Below, one piece after another: positions 1 through 6,948 of a stretch of 15,089 bases of DNA (the first letter of the stretch is position 1; every line of letters starts with the position of its first letter). Under the pieces are notes generated by a model. That model did no database searches and had not been told where the DNA came from. It worked only from the letters and a program-made list of their open reading frames with translations. A program made the position numbers and the translations under genes. Source of the DNA: Methanobacterium sp. (GTDB lineage Archaea; Methanobacteriota; Methanobacteria; Methanobacteriales; Methanobacteriaceae); contig PLTK01000068.1 of the NCBI GenBank assembly GCA_003164415.1, positions 39,814 to 54,902 on the forward strand, in the 5' to 3' direction.

Positions 1-429
1 GATGCTGTTCAAGTTCTTACTGGGTGTACATTTGGTAAGGGAAATTTATTGTTTAAAGACCATGGAAAACAGGTTTACACATTTATTAACAGAAACACAA
101 ATGAAGCTGTAAAGGTATCATTAAACGATTCATTTAATGTTGATATATTGGCACCGCAGTTAGAGAAACTTCGAGGATCTGTTAATTCAGGAACTGCAAC
201 AGATCTTGAAAAAGAAGATTTAAAACAGATGACAGAAGAAGTATCAGAAGAAATATTGGAAATTCCATACAATAAACTGTTCCATACCGAGCATGTTGAA
301 ATGGATATTCCTAAAAAGACTATGAACTTTAAAAATGTTAAATGTTCAAAGTGTGGGGAAATGGTTTCTGAACACCGGGCCATAAAAATGGAGGGCAAAA
401 TTAGTTGTATACCCTGTTTTAAAGGTTAA
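1..429 (+). CDS. FmdE-family protein with C-terminal zinc finger (5' truncated by window)
   Basis: The reading frame is open from base 1 and gives 142 residues before TAA, so the N-terminus lies outside the window. The visible start carries the TGCTFGKGN block typical of the FmdE domain. FmdE is named after a protein that copurifies with molybdenum formylmethanofuran dehydrogenase, but most FmdE-domain paralogues have no proven role. A charged linker follows, then a treble-clef-like zinc finger with CxxC pairs at fragment residues 115/118 and 136/139. Domain plus C-terminal zinc ribbon is a common methanogen arrangement. A TTG at base 49 is not a credible start because conserved FmdE sequence runs upstream of it. 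The gene is convergent with the glycosyltransferase gene; the 64 bases between hold a hairpin and a T-run. Family call is solid, exact function unknown. Confidence 0.85.
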   Translation, partial: DAVQVLTGCTFGKGNLLFKDHGKQVYTFINRNTNEAVKVSLNDSFNVDILAPQLEKLRGSVNSGTATDLEKEDLKQMTEEVSEEILEIPYNKLFHTEHVEMDIPKKTMNFKNVKCSKCGEMVSEHRAIKMEGKISCIPCFKG

Positions 430-457
430 AATATTCTGGTACATCTAAATAATATTT

Positions 458-495
458 CCTTTTTTTAAATAAAAATGTACTGGAAATGTACATTT
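458..495. terminator. T-run plus 8-bp hairpin between convergent genes
   Basis: A T-run (TCC followed by seven T, about 458-467) follows the fmdE-like stop on the plus strand. Next comes a perfect 8-bp inverted repeat, AAATGTAC at 473-480 and GTACATTT at 488-495, with a 7-base loop. It overlaps the stop codon of the minus-strand glycosyltransferase gene (494-496). Archaeal termination depends mainly on T-runs, so the T-run probably ends the plus transcript; the hairpin may protect either 3' end. Confidence 0.5.
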
Positions 496-1543
496 ATTTT
501 GCCTTGGAGCTTGTACATATAATCTTTGCAATCTTATCAGAAGATTTTAATACCTCTTCACCGTAGGTTATTGCAGATTGTTTCATATCATCCATATTTG
601 CAAATGCTTCCCCAATTACATCTTCAAGATTTGCAAGTTCACTTTCAAGCACAGCTCCCTTAAATACAGTAGCCAAATTATGATAACGACCATATTTTAC
701 TCCTAAAAGTGCAACAACAGGAATTCCCCATGCCATAGCTTCATGTATCATCATACCATCATCCGTTACAACTGCAATGTCAACCACCCTGTAAAGATCG
801 TTTATCCAGTTTATATATCCTAAATAGATTAAATTGGTATTTTCAAGATATTTCATGTACTCATCTTCTAACGGGTCACCAACTACCAGAATATTAGCCT
901 TTATTCTTCCTTCACCTAGGTTAGATGCCCCAATTGCCATTTTTTCAAATAAGGTGGAGCCTGATGATAGAAGTATGGTTGGTAATGTTTCATCATATTC
1001 TTCGGGCATGTTTTTCAGTGCATTTTCCCTGTCACCGATTATTATTTCGGGATTTACAGGAGAATATGCCCTGTGAAATCTATTATTGTCAAATTGTGAT
1101 TGGAAAAGATTTGATTCTGGAAGTGCAATTGTTGTTGTTATCCTAGTACAAACCCTTGCATCGGCCGGTGTTATAAGGATTCCAACAGATGGTATGTGGG
1201 CAATTTTTGCTGCAAGACACCCTACAACAGCTCCACCACCAATCACCCCTACAATTATGTCGGGATTTACCTTTCTACATAGTCTCATTGTTTCAAATGC
1301 AGCTTTCATGGTTTTTAATCCTGCATTTATAAGAGTTTTTTTGGTTGCAGCATGACCCCCTGCTTGTGGAATGCTGGTTGTATGCCATTCAATTCCATTT
1401 TTCTTAAAAAGCAAACCTGGTGCAGTATGATCTAATGCAAATTCACATTCAAAACCATATTTAGATAATGCTTTTGCAATATTAAGAGCTGTAACAGCAT
1501 CTCCACCTATTCCCCTACCTGTAACAATGAATAAAGCTTTCAT
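494..1543 (-). CDS. MurG-like GT-B glycosyltransferase, probable pseudomurein lipid-step enzyme
   Basis: The protein has 349 residues. It starts with a Rossmann-type glycine-rich segment (GRGIGGDA, 9-16) in the place of the MurG GGTGGH motif. An NPDIIVGVIGGG strand-turn follows near 93-104, SSGST at 193-197 opens the second half, and HEAMAWGIPVVAL at 267-279 resembles the nucleotide-sugar binding ExxAxGxP motif of GT-B enzymes. No signal peptide or transmembrane segment is evident, fitting a peripheral membrane enzyme. The ATG at 1543 is preceded by AAGGTGATC at the right distance, a near-perfect archaeal ribosome binding site. Upstream on the same strand is an MraY-like gene. By analogy with bacteria, MraY makes lipid I and MurG adds the second sugar; I infer that this enzyme adds a sugar to a lipid-linked pseudomurein precursor. 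Other GT28-like roles, such as glycolipid or N-glycan synthesis, remain possible. Confidence 0.75.
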   Translation of the reverse strand: MKALFIVTGRGIGGDAVTALNIAKALSKYGFECEFALDHTAPGLLFKKNGIEWHTTSIPQAGGHAATKKTLINAGLKTMKAAFETMRLCRKVNPDIIVGVIGGGAVVGCLAAKIAHIPSVGILITPADARVCTRITTTIALPESNLFQSQFDNNRFHRAYSPVNPEIIIGDRENALKNMPEEYDETLPTILLSSGSTLFEKMAIGASNLGEGRIKANILVVGDPLEDEYMKYLENTNLIYLGYINWINDLYRVVDIAVVTDDGMMIHEAMAWGIPVVALLGVKYGRYHNLATVFKGAVLESELANLEDVIGEAFANMDDMKQSAITYGEEVLKSSDKIAKIICTSSKAK

Positions 1544-1771
1544 TTGATCACCTTTAAATATAATCGAACAACATTCTCTATTTTCTAAATTTAGGATAGT
1601 TATGAAGTAATCTCTCCTATTAAAATGAGCTTACCATTAAAAAATTTGATATTTTATTATCTATATTTAATATTATTCTTTGTAACCGACATCATATAGT
1701 TTTTTAATAAACAGATCATACCATTTGTTCTTTAACATGGATATTAAAAATTTTATTATAATCTCTGTTTG

Positions 1772-1787
1772 ATGGAAAATTTCCCAT
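1772..1787. repeat. 16-bp near-palindrome upstream of the glycosyltransferase gene
   Basis: ATGGAAAATTTCCCAT equals its own reverse complement except at one symmetric pair. It lies in the 294-base spacer between the MraY-like stop (1838) and the glycosyltransferase start (1543), about 230 bases upstream of that start. It could be an operator, or chance in AT-rich DNA. The spacer is long enough for a separate promoter, and I see no other gene in it. Confidence 0.3.
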
Positions 1788-1837
1788 GTTTTTATCCTAC
1801 ACTGAATACATAAGATAGAAGATTAAAATAAAAAAAC

Positions 1838-2746
1838 TTAATTTGATTGAGGGTTATATACGAGTCTTCTAAATCCTAAAAGTATCAATAAACGATTTTC
1901 TATTATAATACTCTTTTTTTTGAGTGTGAATCTTCTTACTAGATCTCCAAGTCCACCACCAGTTAAAACATCCATAACATAATCTCCAAATCCGGGTTGT
2001 ATAATTTTATAATTATGTTCTAAGAAATTTTTAAGGTTCTTCCGTCGGATAAATGCTATGAGAACCGCTGTAATTAGTAATAGAAGTAGTGTGACTATAA
2101 ATGCACCATAAACCCCTGAACCCGTGTAATCTCCTATTATACTTCCGAATGATACGAATATTAAACCTAAACTAACCCCAAATGAATGATTACCAATTTC
2201 ACCCATCATAATTCTTCCTTTATAATCCCATGGTGCATATCCAATACATGCAGCCAGTACAATTAAAACTGGATAGTAAATGGTTGTTGTCAGTGCTACT
2301 ATCCCTAAAGCCATTAGTGATGCCATTATTATCACAGTTGAACAGGCAGAACCTGGTTGCATATCTGCTATGTTTAAAGGTTGTATCATGAGTGCAATCA
2401 GTATTGCAACCGGACCAAAATAGAAGTAACCTACGACCATGACCATCAGCATTCCAATACCTCGGGAAAGTTGACCATATTCCAGTTTATGCCCTTTTAT
2501 TTTGGTTCTTCCTACAAGATCATCTATAAATGCAGCTATACCAATTATTGCAATTAAATAGTTGCCAGGCGGTGGGAATAATAGTATTAAAACTAGAAAT
2601 GGTGCTAAACCAACAGCCCTGGGAGTTCCACCACGAATATTTGTATAGAGATTTCCCCCAATTCTTGTGATCAGTCCTTTAAAGATGATGGTTAGAACTG
2701 CTGAACCTATTAAAGCTAATATGAGATATAATAATTCCACTTGCAA
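1838..2746 (-). CDS. MraY-like glycosyl-phosphate polyprenyl transferase (GT family 4 type)
   Basis: This is a 302-residue, very hydrophobic protein with about eight to ten membrane segments. Conserved MraY/WecA-family features appear in order: GGTPRAVGLAP at 39-49 (compare MraY GTPTMGG), the catalytic pair D75-D76 in AAFIDDLVGR, PLNIADMQPG at 123-132 in place of NLTDGLDG, and MGEIGNHSFG at 181-190 in place of MGDTGS. Such enzymes move a sugar-phosphate, or sugar-peptide-phosphate, from UDP to a polyprenyl phosphate at the cytoplasmic membrane. With a MurG-like gene downstream, the best inference is the lipid-linking step of pseudomurein synthesis. The start is TTG at 2746 with GGTG (2753-2756) six bases upstream; a GTG two codons later is the alternative. 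The gene begins 48 bases after pelota, so the two are probably cotranscribed. A dolichol-phosphate GlcNAc-phosphotransferase role is the main alternative. Confidence 0.8.
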   Translation of the reverse strand: MQVELLYLILALIGSAVLTIIFKGLITRIGGNLYTNIRGGTPRAVGLAPFLVLILLFPPPGNYLIAIIGIAAFIDDLVGRTKIKGHKLEYGQLSRGIGMLMVMVVGYFYFGPVAILIALMIQPLNIADMQPGSACSTVIIMASLMALGIVALTTTIYYPVLIVLAACIGYAPWDYKGRIMMGEIGNHSFGVSLGLIFVSFGSIIGDYTGSGVYGAFIVTLLLLLITAVLIAFIRRKNLKNFLEHNYKIIQPGFGDYVMDVLTGGGLGDLVRRFTLKKKSIIIENRLLILLGFRRLVYNPQSN

Positions 2747-2794
2747 GTTTTACACCCTTTATTATCTATTTAATCTCTACAATCCAATGATTAT

Positions 2795-3853
2795 TTATAA
2801 ACCATATCTTAGTAGTGCTGCAATGCCACCTAGTGATGTTAATTGTTTTCCACCATCGTGTTCACTGCTTATAATCATGACCTTACCACCCATGTTTTCT
2901 ACTTGATCCATGAGCCTCTCTATATCTCTGTTCTTTACCATTTCATCTATTACCAACATTGTTTCGGCAGCACCAGCGTGCACTGCTTGTGTAACTTCTT
3001 TTTTCCCATATGCAACTGTTTTAGAGCTTTTACCAATTTCTTCGAGTACCTTCTCAACCATTCTGATTTCATTGGCTATCCTACCCTCTGTAGCCATTTT
3101 TTCTATTATACCCTTTTTAAGTACTTCGGCAATGCCGGATCTGCCACCTGCACCTGTACTTTCAAGAAGTGATATTTTGGCCATATCCGGATTGTTTTGG
3201 TTTAGATAATCAAAAAAGTCGCCCTTTGAAAATCCAGGACCTGCTATTATTATGGCTTGTACCTCTTTAAATTTTTCTATTGTCTCTGTAAGTTCTTTAA
3301 AAAAGTCAGTTATTGCTTTTTTACGGTTTTTTTGTATTATTCTCTTTCCTGAAATATTCCCAATAACCGGACCGTAATAGTCGATCCCATACTGCCTTAT
3401 TATTCCAATATCTGCAATATCATCTTCTATTGAAACTATAAGTGCTGATGGTTTTTTAGATGCTTTCATGGCATCTTTAAGACGTTTAATATTCCATTTG
3501 GACCATCTGTCCTTTTTTATTTTTACTGAATTGGAAAGTTTAAGATCTAATGTGTGGTGTGAACCCAATGGTACCAGATCTTCAGGGCCCAGTTCTATGG
3601 TACCCGTTGCCCGTAATTTACCAGTATATTTGTGATAACTGATCTCTTCTACTCTAACTCCCATAAAGAATGTTTTTTTAATACCACGATCGCTTCTTAA
3701 TCGTTCACCACTAGAATCTTGAATTCTACGGCTGGTTAATGAGGAAACCAGATCACCTTCTTCAATTATATGTGATAAATGCCATAAATCATCCATTGTT
3801 TCTGGAACAACTTCAATGACCCCCTTCTTGGTATCCTGATAAACGATTCGCAT
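2795..3853 (-). CDS. pelA: Archaeal pelota, ribosome rescue and mRNA surveillance factor
   Basis: The product of 352 residues starts MRIVYQD and matches pelota throughout. The N-terminal RNA-binding domain holds the DDLWHLSHIIEEGD segment and GTIELGPEDLVPLGSHHTLDL. The central eRF1_2-type domain includes ALIVSIEDDIADIGI and IIIAGPGFSKGDF, and the C-terminal eRF1_3-type domain ends GGIAALLRYGL. There is no GGQ motif, as expected for pelota rather than the release factor aRF1. Pelota with aEF1A/aABCE1 recognises stalled ribosomes with an empty A site and splits them. I chose ATG at 3853 over an in-frame GTG at 3865, because GGTG at 3860-3863 then sits six bases upstream as ribosome binding site and the GTG overlaps that region. 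It leads the MraY-like gene on the same strand by 48 bases. Confidence 0.96.
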   Translation of the reverse strand: MRIVYQDTKKGVIEVVPETMDDLWHLSHIIEEGDLVSSLTSRRIQDSSGERLRSDRGIKKTFFMGVRVEEISYHKYTGKLRATGTIELGPEDLVPLGSHHTLDLKLSNSVKIKKDRWSKWNIKRLKDAMKASKKPSALIVSIEDDIADIGIIRQYGIDYYGPVIGNISGKRIIQKNRKKAITDFFKELTETIEKFKEVQAIIIAGPGFSKGDFFDYLNQNNPDMAKISLLESTGAGGRSGIAEVLKKGIIEKMATEGRIANEIRMVEKVLEEIGKSSKTVAYGKKEVTQAVHAGAAETMLVIDEMVKNRDIERLMDQVENMGGKVMIISSEHDGGKQLTSLGGIAALLRYGL

Positions 3854-3859
3854 TTTATA

Positions 3860-3863
3860 CACC
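3860..3863 (-). promoter_or_regulatory. Ribosome binding site that fixes the pelota start
   Basis: On the minus strand GGTG lies six bases before ATG 3853. It overlaps the competing GTG codon at 3865-3863, which argues against the longer reading. Confidence 0.65.
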
Positions 3864-3865
3864 AC

Positions 3866-4490
3866 ATTTGTTCAGTAATAATTAGTAAAAGTATAAAGAT
3901 TCCTTACTTCTAGTTCTATAGTTACACTCTGTTATTTTTATGCCTAAACATGTTAAAATTGAATTATTCAATCTAAAATCATCTGCATATTTATTGGAAA
4001 TTCTTTTATTAATTAAATAATTGAGGTTAGGGTCTTATAAAATATCACTTGAAACAATCTTAACCACGGAATGTAGGTTCAAAATAGTTCAAATATGAAT
4101 ATTGATTTTAATAGGTTGATCAAATTATATTTCTATGCTTCTTTAATATTATATTTTATTTTTACAATGTTGAGATAAATATTTAAAATTTAATCCATTT
4201 CAAATATTATTTTTAGAATTAATTTCGGTTAGTTTTCATATGCATATATTACTTATTGGTTTAAAAATTGTGGGCGACTATTAATATAACAGCTTTTTGA
4301 GGGTAATTCATAAATTTCTGGTATTTAATGTTAGATTTTATTTATAATTTACTCGATTTATTTAGATTATTAAATTACGTGGATTAACCCCTATTTTTTT
4401 ATATTGTGAATATTAATAGTAGATATAACGCTTTATGATTAATAAATGGAATTATTCATAGAATTATATAACTAAACGGGAGACATATAT
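3866..4490. other. 625-base AT-rich gap between divergent genes
   Basis: I see no protein gene, tRNA or C/D-box-like RNA here. Apart from the pelota promoter it contains a weak TATA-like site for tyrA (TTTTATATT at 4397-4405) and a short inverted pair GGTTA 4025-4029 / TAACC 4061-4065 in a slightly less AT-rich patch (about 4021-4080). CAAATATTATTTT at 4201-4213 recurs in the gap before cdc48 near 6813; in DNA this AT-rich that may be chance. Confidence 0.5.
3891..3898 (-). promoter_or_regulatory. Candidate TATA box for the pelota-MraY-like transcript
   Basis: Read on the minus strand the site is CTTTATAC, preceded by a purine-rich stretch (AAGTAAGGAATC) that could act as BRE. Transcription would start near 3868, giving a short leader of about 15 bases containing the GGTG site. 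Spacing is typical for archaea, but no start site is proven. Confidence 0.5.
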
Positions 4491-5795
4491 TTGAAAATAG
4501 CTGTAATTGGAGGTACAAGGGGTTTAGGGAAATGGATAGCATCATTTCTAAGTAATAAAGGATTTAATGTAGTTATAACCGGTAGAAACGTTACAACGGG
4601 TGAAAGTGTATCAAAAAAACTCGGGGTAGACTATACTCGAGACAATATTCAAGCCGCTGCAACTGCCGATGTTGTTGTTATAGCTATTCCAATCGATATT
4701 ACACCTAAAATAATAAGGGAAATTGCACCTCATATGAAGGAAGGATCCCTTTTACTAGATGTTACATCTGTAAAGATGGAACCATCCAAGGTTATGGAGG
4801 AGTATGCTGCCCCAGGTGTTGAAGTACTCCCGACACATCCAATGTTCGGTCCGAGGATAAGATCCCTTGACGGTCAGGTGGTAGTATTAACACCGGTTAA
4901 AACAGGACAATGGTATGATAAAGTGTTTAAATTTTTAGAATCAGAAAATAGCAAGGTAATAGTCACCACTCCAGAAATTCACGATCGTATGATGAGTATC
5001 GTTCAAGGATTAACCCACTTTGCATATATAAGTATAGCTTCAACCATCGAGAAACTTGACATAGATATTAAGGAATCTAGAAAATTTGCGAGTCCTATTT
5101 ACAATCTCATGTTAGACACCATTGCAAGAATAACAGCACAAAATCCTTATTTAGTTTATTCTATCCAAACTAAAAATAGTTTTATTAAAGAAGCCCATGA
5201 AACCTTTCTTGAAACCTTTGTAGAACTAAAGGATATGATTTCAAAGGAAGATGAAACGGGTTTTGTTCAGGAAATGAGCTCAGCAGCCAAACATCTCGAT
5301 GATGTAGAATCAGCACTTGGAAGATCAGATAAGGCCATATCTGCCCTGACTGAAGAAGTGAGTCTCCTAAAAAATTTGGTAGGTCAGGAAGTCGGTCTGA
5401 GACATATATATTCTAGAATTGTCCATATTGGCATTTTAAAAGAACTTAAACCGGATTATTTAATAATCAGTCAAAATAATAGTACAATCCAACTTAAACT
5501 TTCAAATGTGGAAGTATTAAATAACGAAGACCTCTACAAATGGAAGTTAGAGAATTATATAAAGAAGAGCCTTGATATTTCATCCATTTTCCCTGAATCA
5601 TGTGATCCAAAGGTAATCACAGATACAATTAAAAAGTTAGATGGTGTGGTGGATGCTGAAGTTATTGATACTTACATTGGAAATCAAATTCCAAAAGGGA
5701 ATATAAGTGTCACGATAAGATACAATTTCATCGATGAAATGGCCGGTAAAGAAGTTGAAAGATTATTAAAAGGCTTTGGAATTCTAATCCGCTAA
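4491..5795 (+). CDS. tyrA: Prephenate dehydrogenase with long C-terminal extension
   Basis: The 434-residue protein begins with a NAD(P)-binding Rossmann fold (GGTRGLG, 7-13). TyrA-family residues follow: SVKMEP near 93-98, HPMFGPR at 116-122 with the conserved His116, and QGLTHF at 172-177 with His175. It oxidatively decarboxylates prephenate to 4-hydroxyphenylpyruvate, the committed step to tyrosine. The catalytic part ends near residue 275. The remaining 160 residues are unusual: a linker or helical region (about 280-300), a segment around HIYSRIVHIGILKELKPDYLII (split across 305-327), and a 350-434 portion whose pattern resembles an FDX-ACB or ACT-like ferredoxin fold, perhaps for tyrosine feedback. 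The TTG start at 4491 has GGGAG (4478-4482) eight bases upstream; no nearby ATG fits. The gene is monocistronic and divergent from pelota. Confidence 0.92.
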   Translation: MKIAVIGGTRGLGKWIASFLSNKGFNVVITGRNVTTGESVSKKLGVDYTRDNIQAAATADVVVIAIPIDITPKIIREIAPHMKEGSLLLDVTSVKMEPSKVMEEYAAPGVEVLPTHPMFGPRIRSLDGQVVVLTPVKTGQWYDKVFKFLESENSKVIVTTPEIHDRMMSIVQGLTHFAYISIASTIEKLDIDIKESRKFASPIYNLMLDTIARITAQNPYLVYSIQTKNSFIKEAHETFLETFVELKDMISKEDETGFVQEMSSAAKHLDDVESALGRSDKAISALTEEVSLLKNLVGQEVGLRHIYSRIVHIGILKELKPDYLIISQNNSTIQLKLSNVEVLNNEDLYKWKLENYIKKSLDISSIFPESCDPKVITDTIKKLDGVVDAEVIDTYIGNQIPKGNISVTIRYNFIDEMAGKEVERLLKGFGILIR

Positions 5796-5867
5796 TTTTT
5801 AGAGTAATATTAATTAAAAATATGTTTTGTTTTGTAATTTATTATTTTTTTATAGATAATAGATATC

Positions 5868-5875
5868 TTTATATA
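5868..5875 (+). promoter_or_regulatory. Strong candidate TATA box, upstream of the secreted protein gene
   Basis: TTTATATA matches the methanogen TATA consensus exactly. It predicts transcription from about 5900 and a leader of roughly 100 bases. A second candidate, TTTATATG at 5951-5958, would start transcription near 5983, so two promoters are possible. Confidence 0.55.
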
Positions 5876-5883
5876 CTACAACT

Positions 5884-5915
5884 CTTAATGTTTAATTGTC
5901 ACAAAGAACATTAAG
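5884..5915. repeat. 9-bp perfect inverted repeat with nested TTGT/ACAA
   Basis: CTTAATGTT (5884-5892) and AACATTAAG (5907-5915) are perfect reverse complements with 14 bases between. Inside, TTGT-C-ACAA (5896-5904) forms a second inverted pair. The element lies at the predicted start of the first promoter, fitting either an operator or a leader hairpin. Confidence 0.5.
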
Positions 5916-5918
5916 GAA

Positions 5919-5934
5919 TGTGAAAAATATCACA
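5919..5934. promoter_or_regulatory. Operator-like TGTGA-N6-TCACA site
   Basis: TGTGA (5919-5923) and TCACA (5930-5934) are perfect inverted half-sites six bases apart. TGTGAAAA recurs 42 bases downstream (5961-5968), about four helical turns away and just after the second TATA box. The geometry fits a dimeric helix-turn-helix regulator. It coincides with the bacterial CRP consensus, but archaea of this kind are not known to have CRP, so similarity is formal only. Confidence 0.4.
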
Positions 5935-6005
5935 AGATATTCCATGATGTTTTATATGTTTGTGAAAATTGTTTGAATTAATAAAAAAATTTAGAGGTGT
6001 AATAT

Positions 6006-6452
6006 TTGAAAATTAAAATAGTGGGAGTGTTAATGGCATTCCTTTTTTGTATTAGTATGGTAGGTGGATCATTTGCAGCATCCCCACAAGAAGTAACAAA
6101 ACTTAGTTCTGGAACTACGTTTCCATCACAAATTACAGGTTTGACAGATCAAACATGTAAAGCTGGACAAACAGCTAAATTTAGTGGAAAATTCTCGTTT
6201 AAACAAGGATTCATCTGGACGCCTGGAATTTGGAGATATATGACTCTCAAACTATACAATAATAAAGGAGTTGAATTAAGTTCAGAAACCAAAATGGACA
6301 ATATCTTCACTGCAGTAGGTCATTTTAAAATTAATACTAAAAAATTAAGCTTAAACCCTGGAAAATATAATGTAGTAATGAGCTACGCTGGAAATAAAAA
6401 CCAAGGTATAAACCCATGTGAAGCTACCAGCACATTAACAGTGACAAGTTAA
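6006..6452 (+). CDS. Small secreted beta-rich protein
   Basis: I do not recognise a named family. The 148-residue product has a clear Sec signal peptide: a basic start (MKIKI), a hydrophobic core to about residue 20, and a likely cleavage site after Ala24 (GGSFA). The mature part of about 124 residues has alternating hydrophobic strands typical of an Ig-like beta-sandwich, including AGQTAKFSGKF (53-63), MTLKLYNNKG (79-88), and a late GKYNVVMSYAGN (119-130). Cys51 and Cys138 are the only mature cysteines and could form a disulfide. There is no membrane anchor, pseudomurein-binding repeat or sorting signal. The TTG start has GAGGTG (5994-5999) six bases upstream. The gene stands alone between its own regulatory leader and a T-rich hairpin. 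Extracellular location is well supported; function is unknown. Confidence 0.8.
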   Translation: MKIKIVGVLMAFLFCISMVGGSFAASPQEVTKLSSGTTFPSQITGLTDQTCKAGQTAKFSGKFSFKQGFIWTPGIWRYMTLKLYNNKGVELSSETKMDNIFTAVGHFKINTKKLSLNPGKYNVVMSYAGNKNQGINPCEATSTLTVTS

Positions 6453-6520
6453 ATAATTAATAAATAAGCTTAGAACAATTAGCTGGTAACAAATTGTCTT
6501 AAAAATTTAAATAAAAAAAT

Positions 6521-6551
6521 CTTCCATTTTTTTTTATTTAAAAATTGGAAG
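6521..6551 (+). terminator. Hairpin with T-run after the secreted protein gene
   Basis: CTTCCA (6521-6526) pairs with TGGAAG (6546-6551), with a T-rich then A-rich loop that extends the stem imperfectly. Nine or more T follow the left arm (6527-6535), and T-rich DNA continues after the right arm. A weaker pair ACAATT 6475-6480 / AATTGT 6492-6497 lies just upstream. Confidence 0.5.
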
Positions 6552-6719
6552 TATTAATTCCTTTTTATTCTAAAGTTATTCTTTTGTAAATGAGTTTTTA
6601 ATTAGATTAAATCAAATATTTCATTCTTCTAAAAATCGTTTATATCCTTCTTTTAATCCATCTATTCATCTATCTTTTTATAATAACAACTTAATAAAAC
6701 ATTTCCATTAATATTAATA

Positions 6720-6758
6720 GATAAAATCGATGATTAATTTAGAAATTATGATTTTATC
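6720..6758. repeat. Nested inverted repeat
   Basis: GATAAAATC (6720-6728) and GATTTTATC (6750-6758) are perfect reverse complements. Between them TAATTT (6735-6740) and AAATTA (6743-6748) form an inner pair around AG. As RNA it would be a bulged hairpin. Low complexity makes chance a real alternative. Confidence 0.35.
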
Positions 6759-6910
6759 CTTTAATAATTTAGTTAACTACTCATTTTATTTTCCAAATCC
6801 ATATCATACCTTCAAATATTATTTTATTCCATTTAAAAAGTCCTATCCTTTGTTACATACCTAAATTGTAATCTATTATATTTAACAAGTTTTTTTTGCA
6901 CAAAAACACA

Positions 6911-6920
6911 ATATATATAT
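6911..6920 (+). promoter_or_regulatory. TATA box of cdc48
   Basis: ATATATATAT follows an A-rich stretch (CAAAAACACA). Transcription would begin near 6943, leaving a leader of about 100 bases before the ATG at 7044. Confidence 0.5.
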
Positions 6921-6933
6921 GGAATAAAATATA

Positions 6934-6948
6934 ATGTTATAGTAACAT
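6934..6948. promoter_or_regulatory. 15-bp palindrome at the predicted cdc48 transcription start
   Basis: ATGTTA (6934-6939) and TAACAT (6943-6948) are perfect half-sites around TAG. The element sits about 15-28 bases downstream of the TATA box, where a bound repressor would block polymerase loading. GTTAAC (6951-6956) follows directly, so TAAC-N4-GTTA also reads across 6943-6954. Confidence 0.45.

Noticed and set aside
3866..4490. A noncoding RNA or tRNA in the long gap
   Set aside because: I looked for tRNA-like arms and C/D box pairs and found none; the DNA is almost uniformly AT-rich.
5919..5934. A true bacterial CRP binding site
   Set aside because: The sequence matches the consensus, but the genome context is archaeal and no CRP-type regulator is known or visible here, so I report it only as an operator-like palindrome.
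4201..6825. CAAATATTATTTT shared by two gaps (4201 and about 6813) as a dispersed repeat
   Set aside because: A 13-base all-AT-type match between two very AT-rich gaps is easily expected by chance, and flanks do not extend the similarity.
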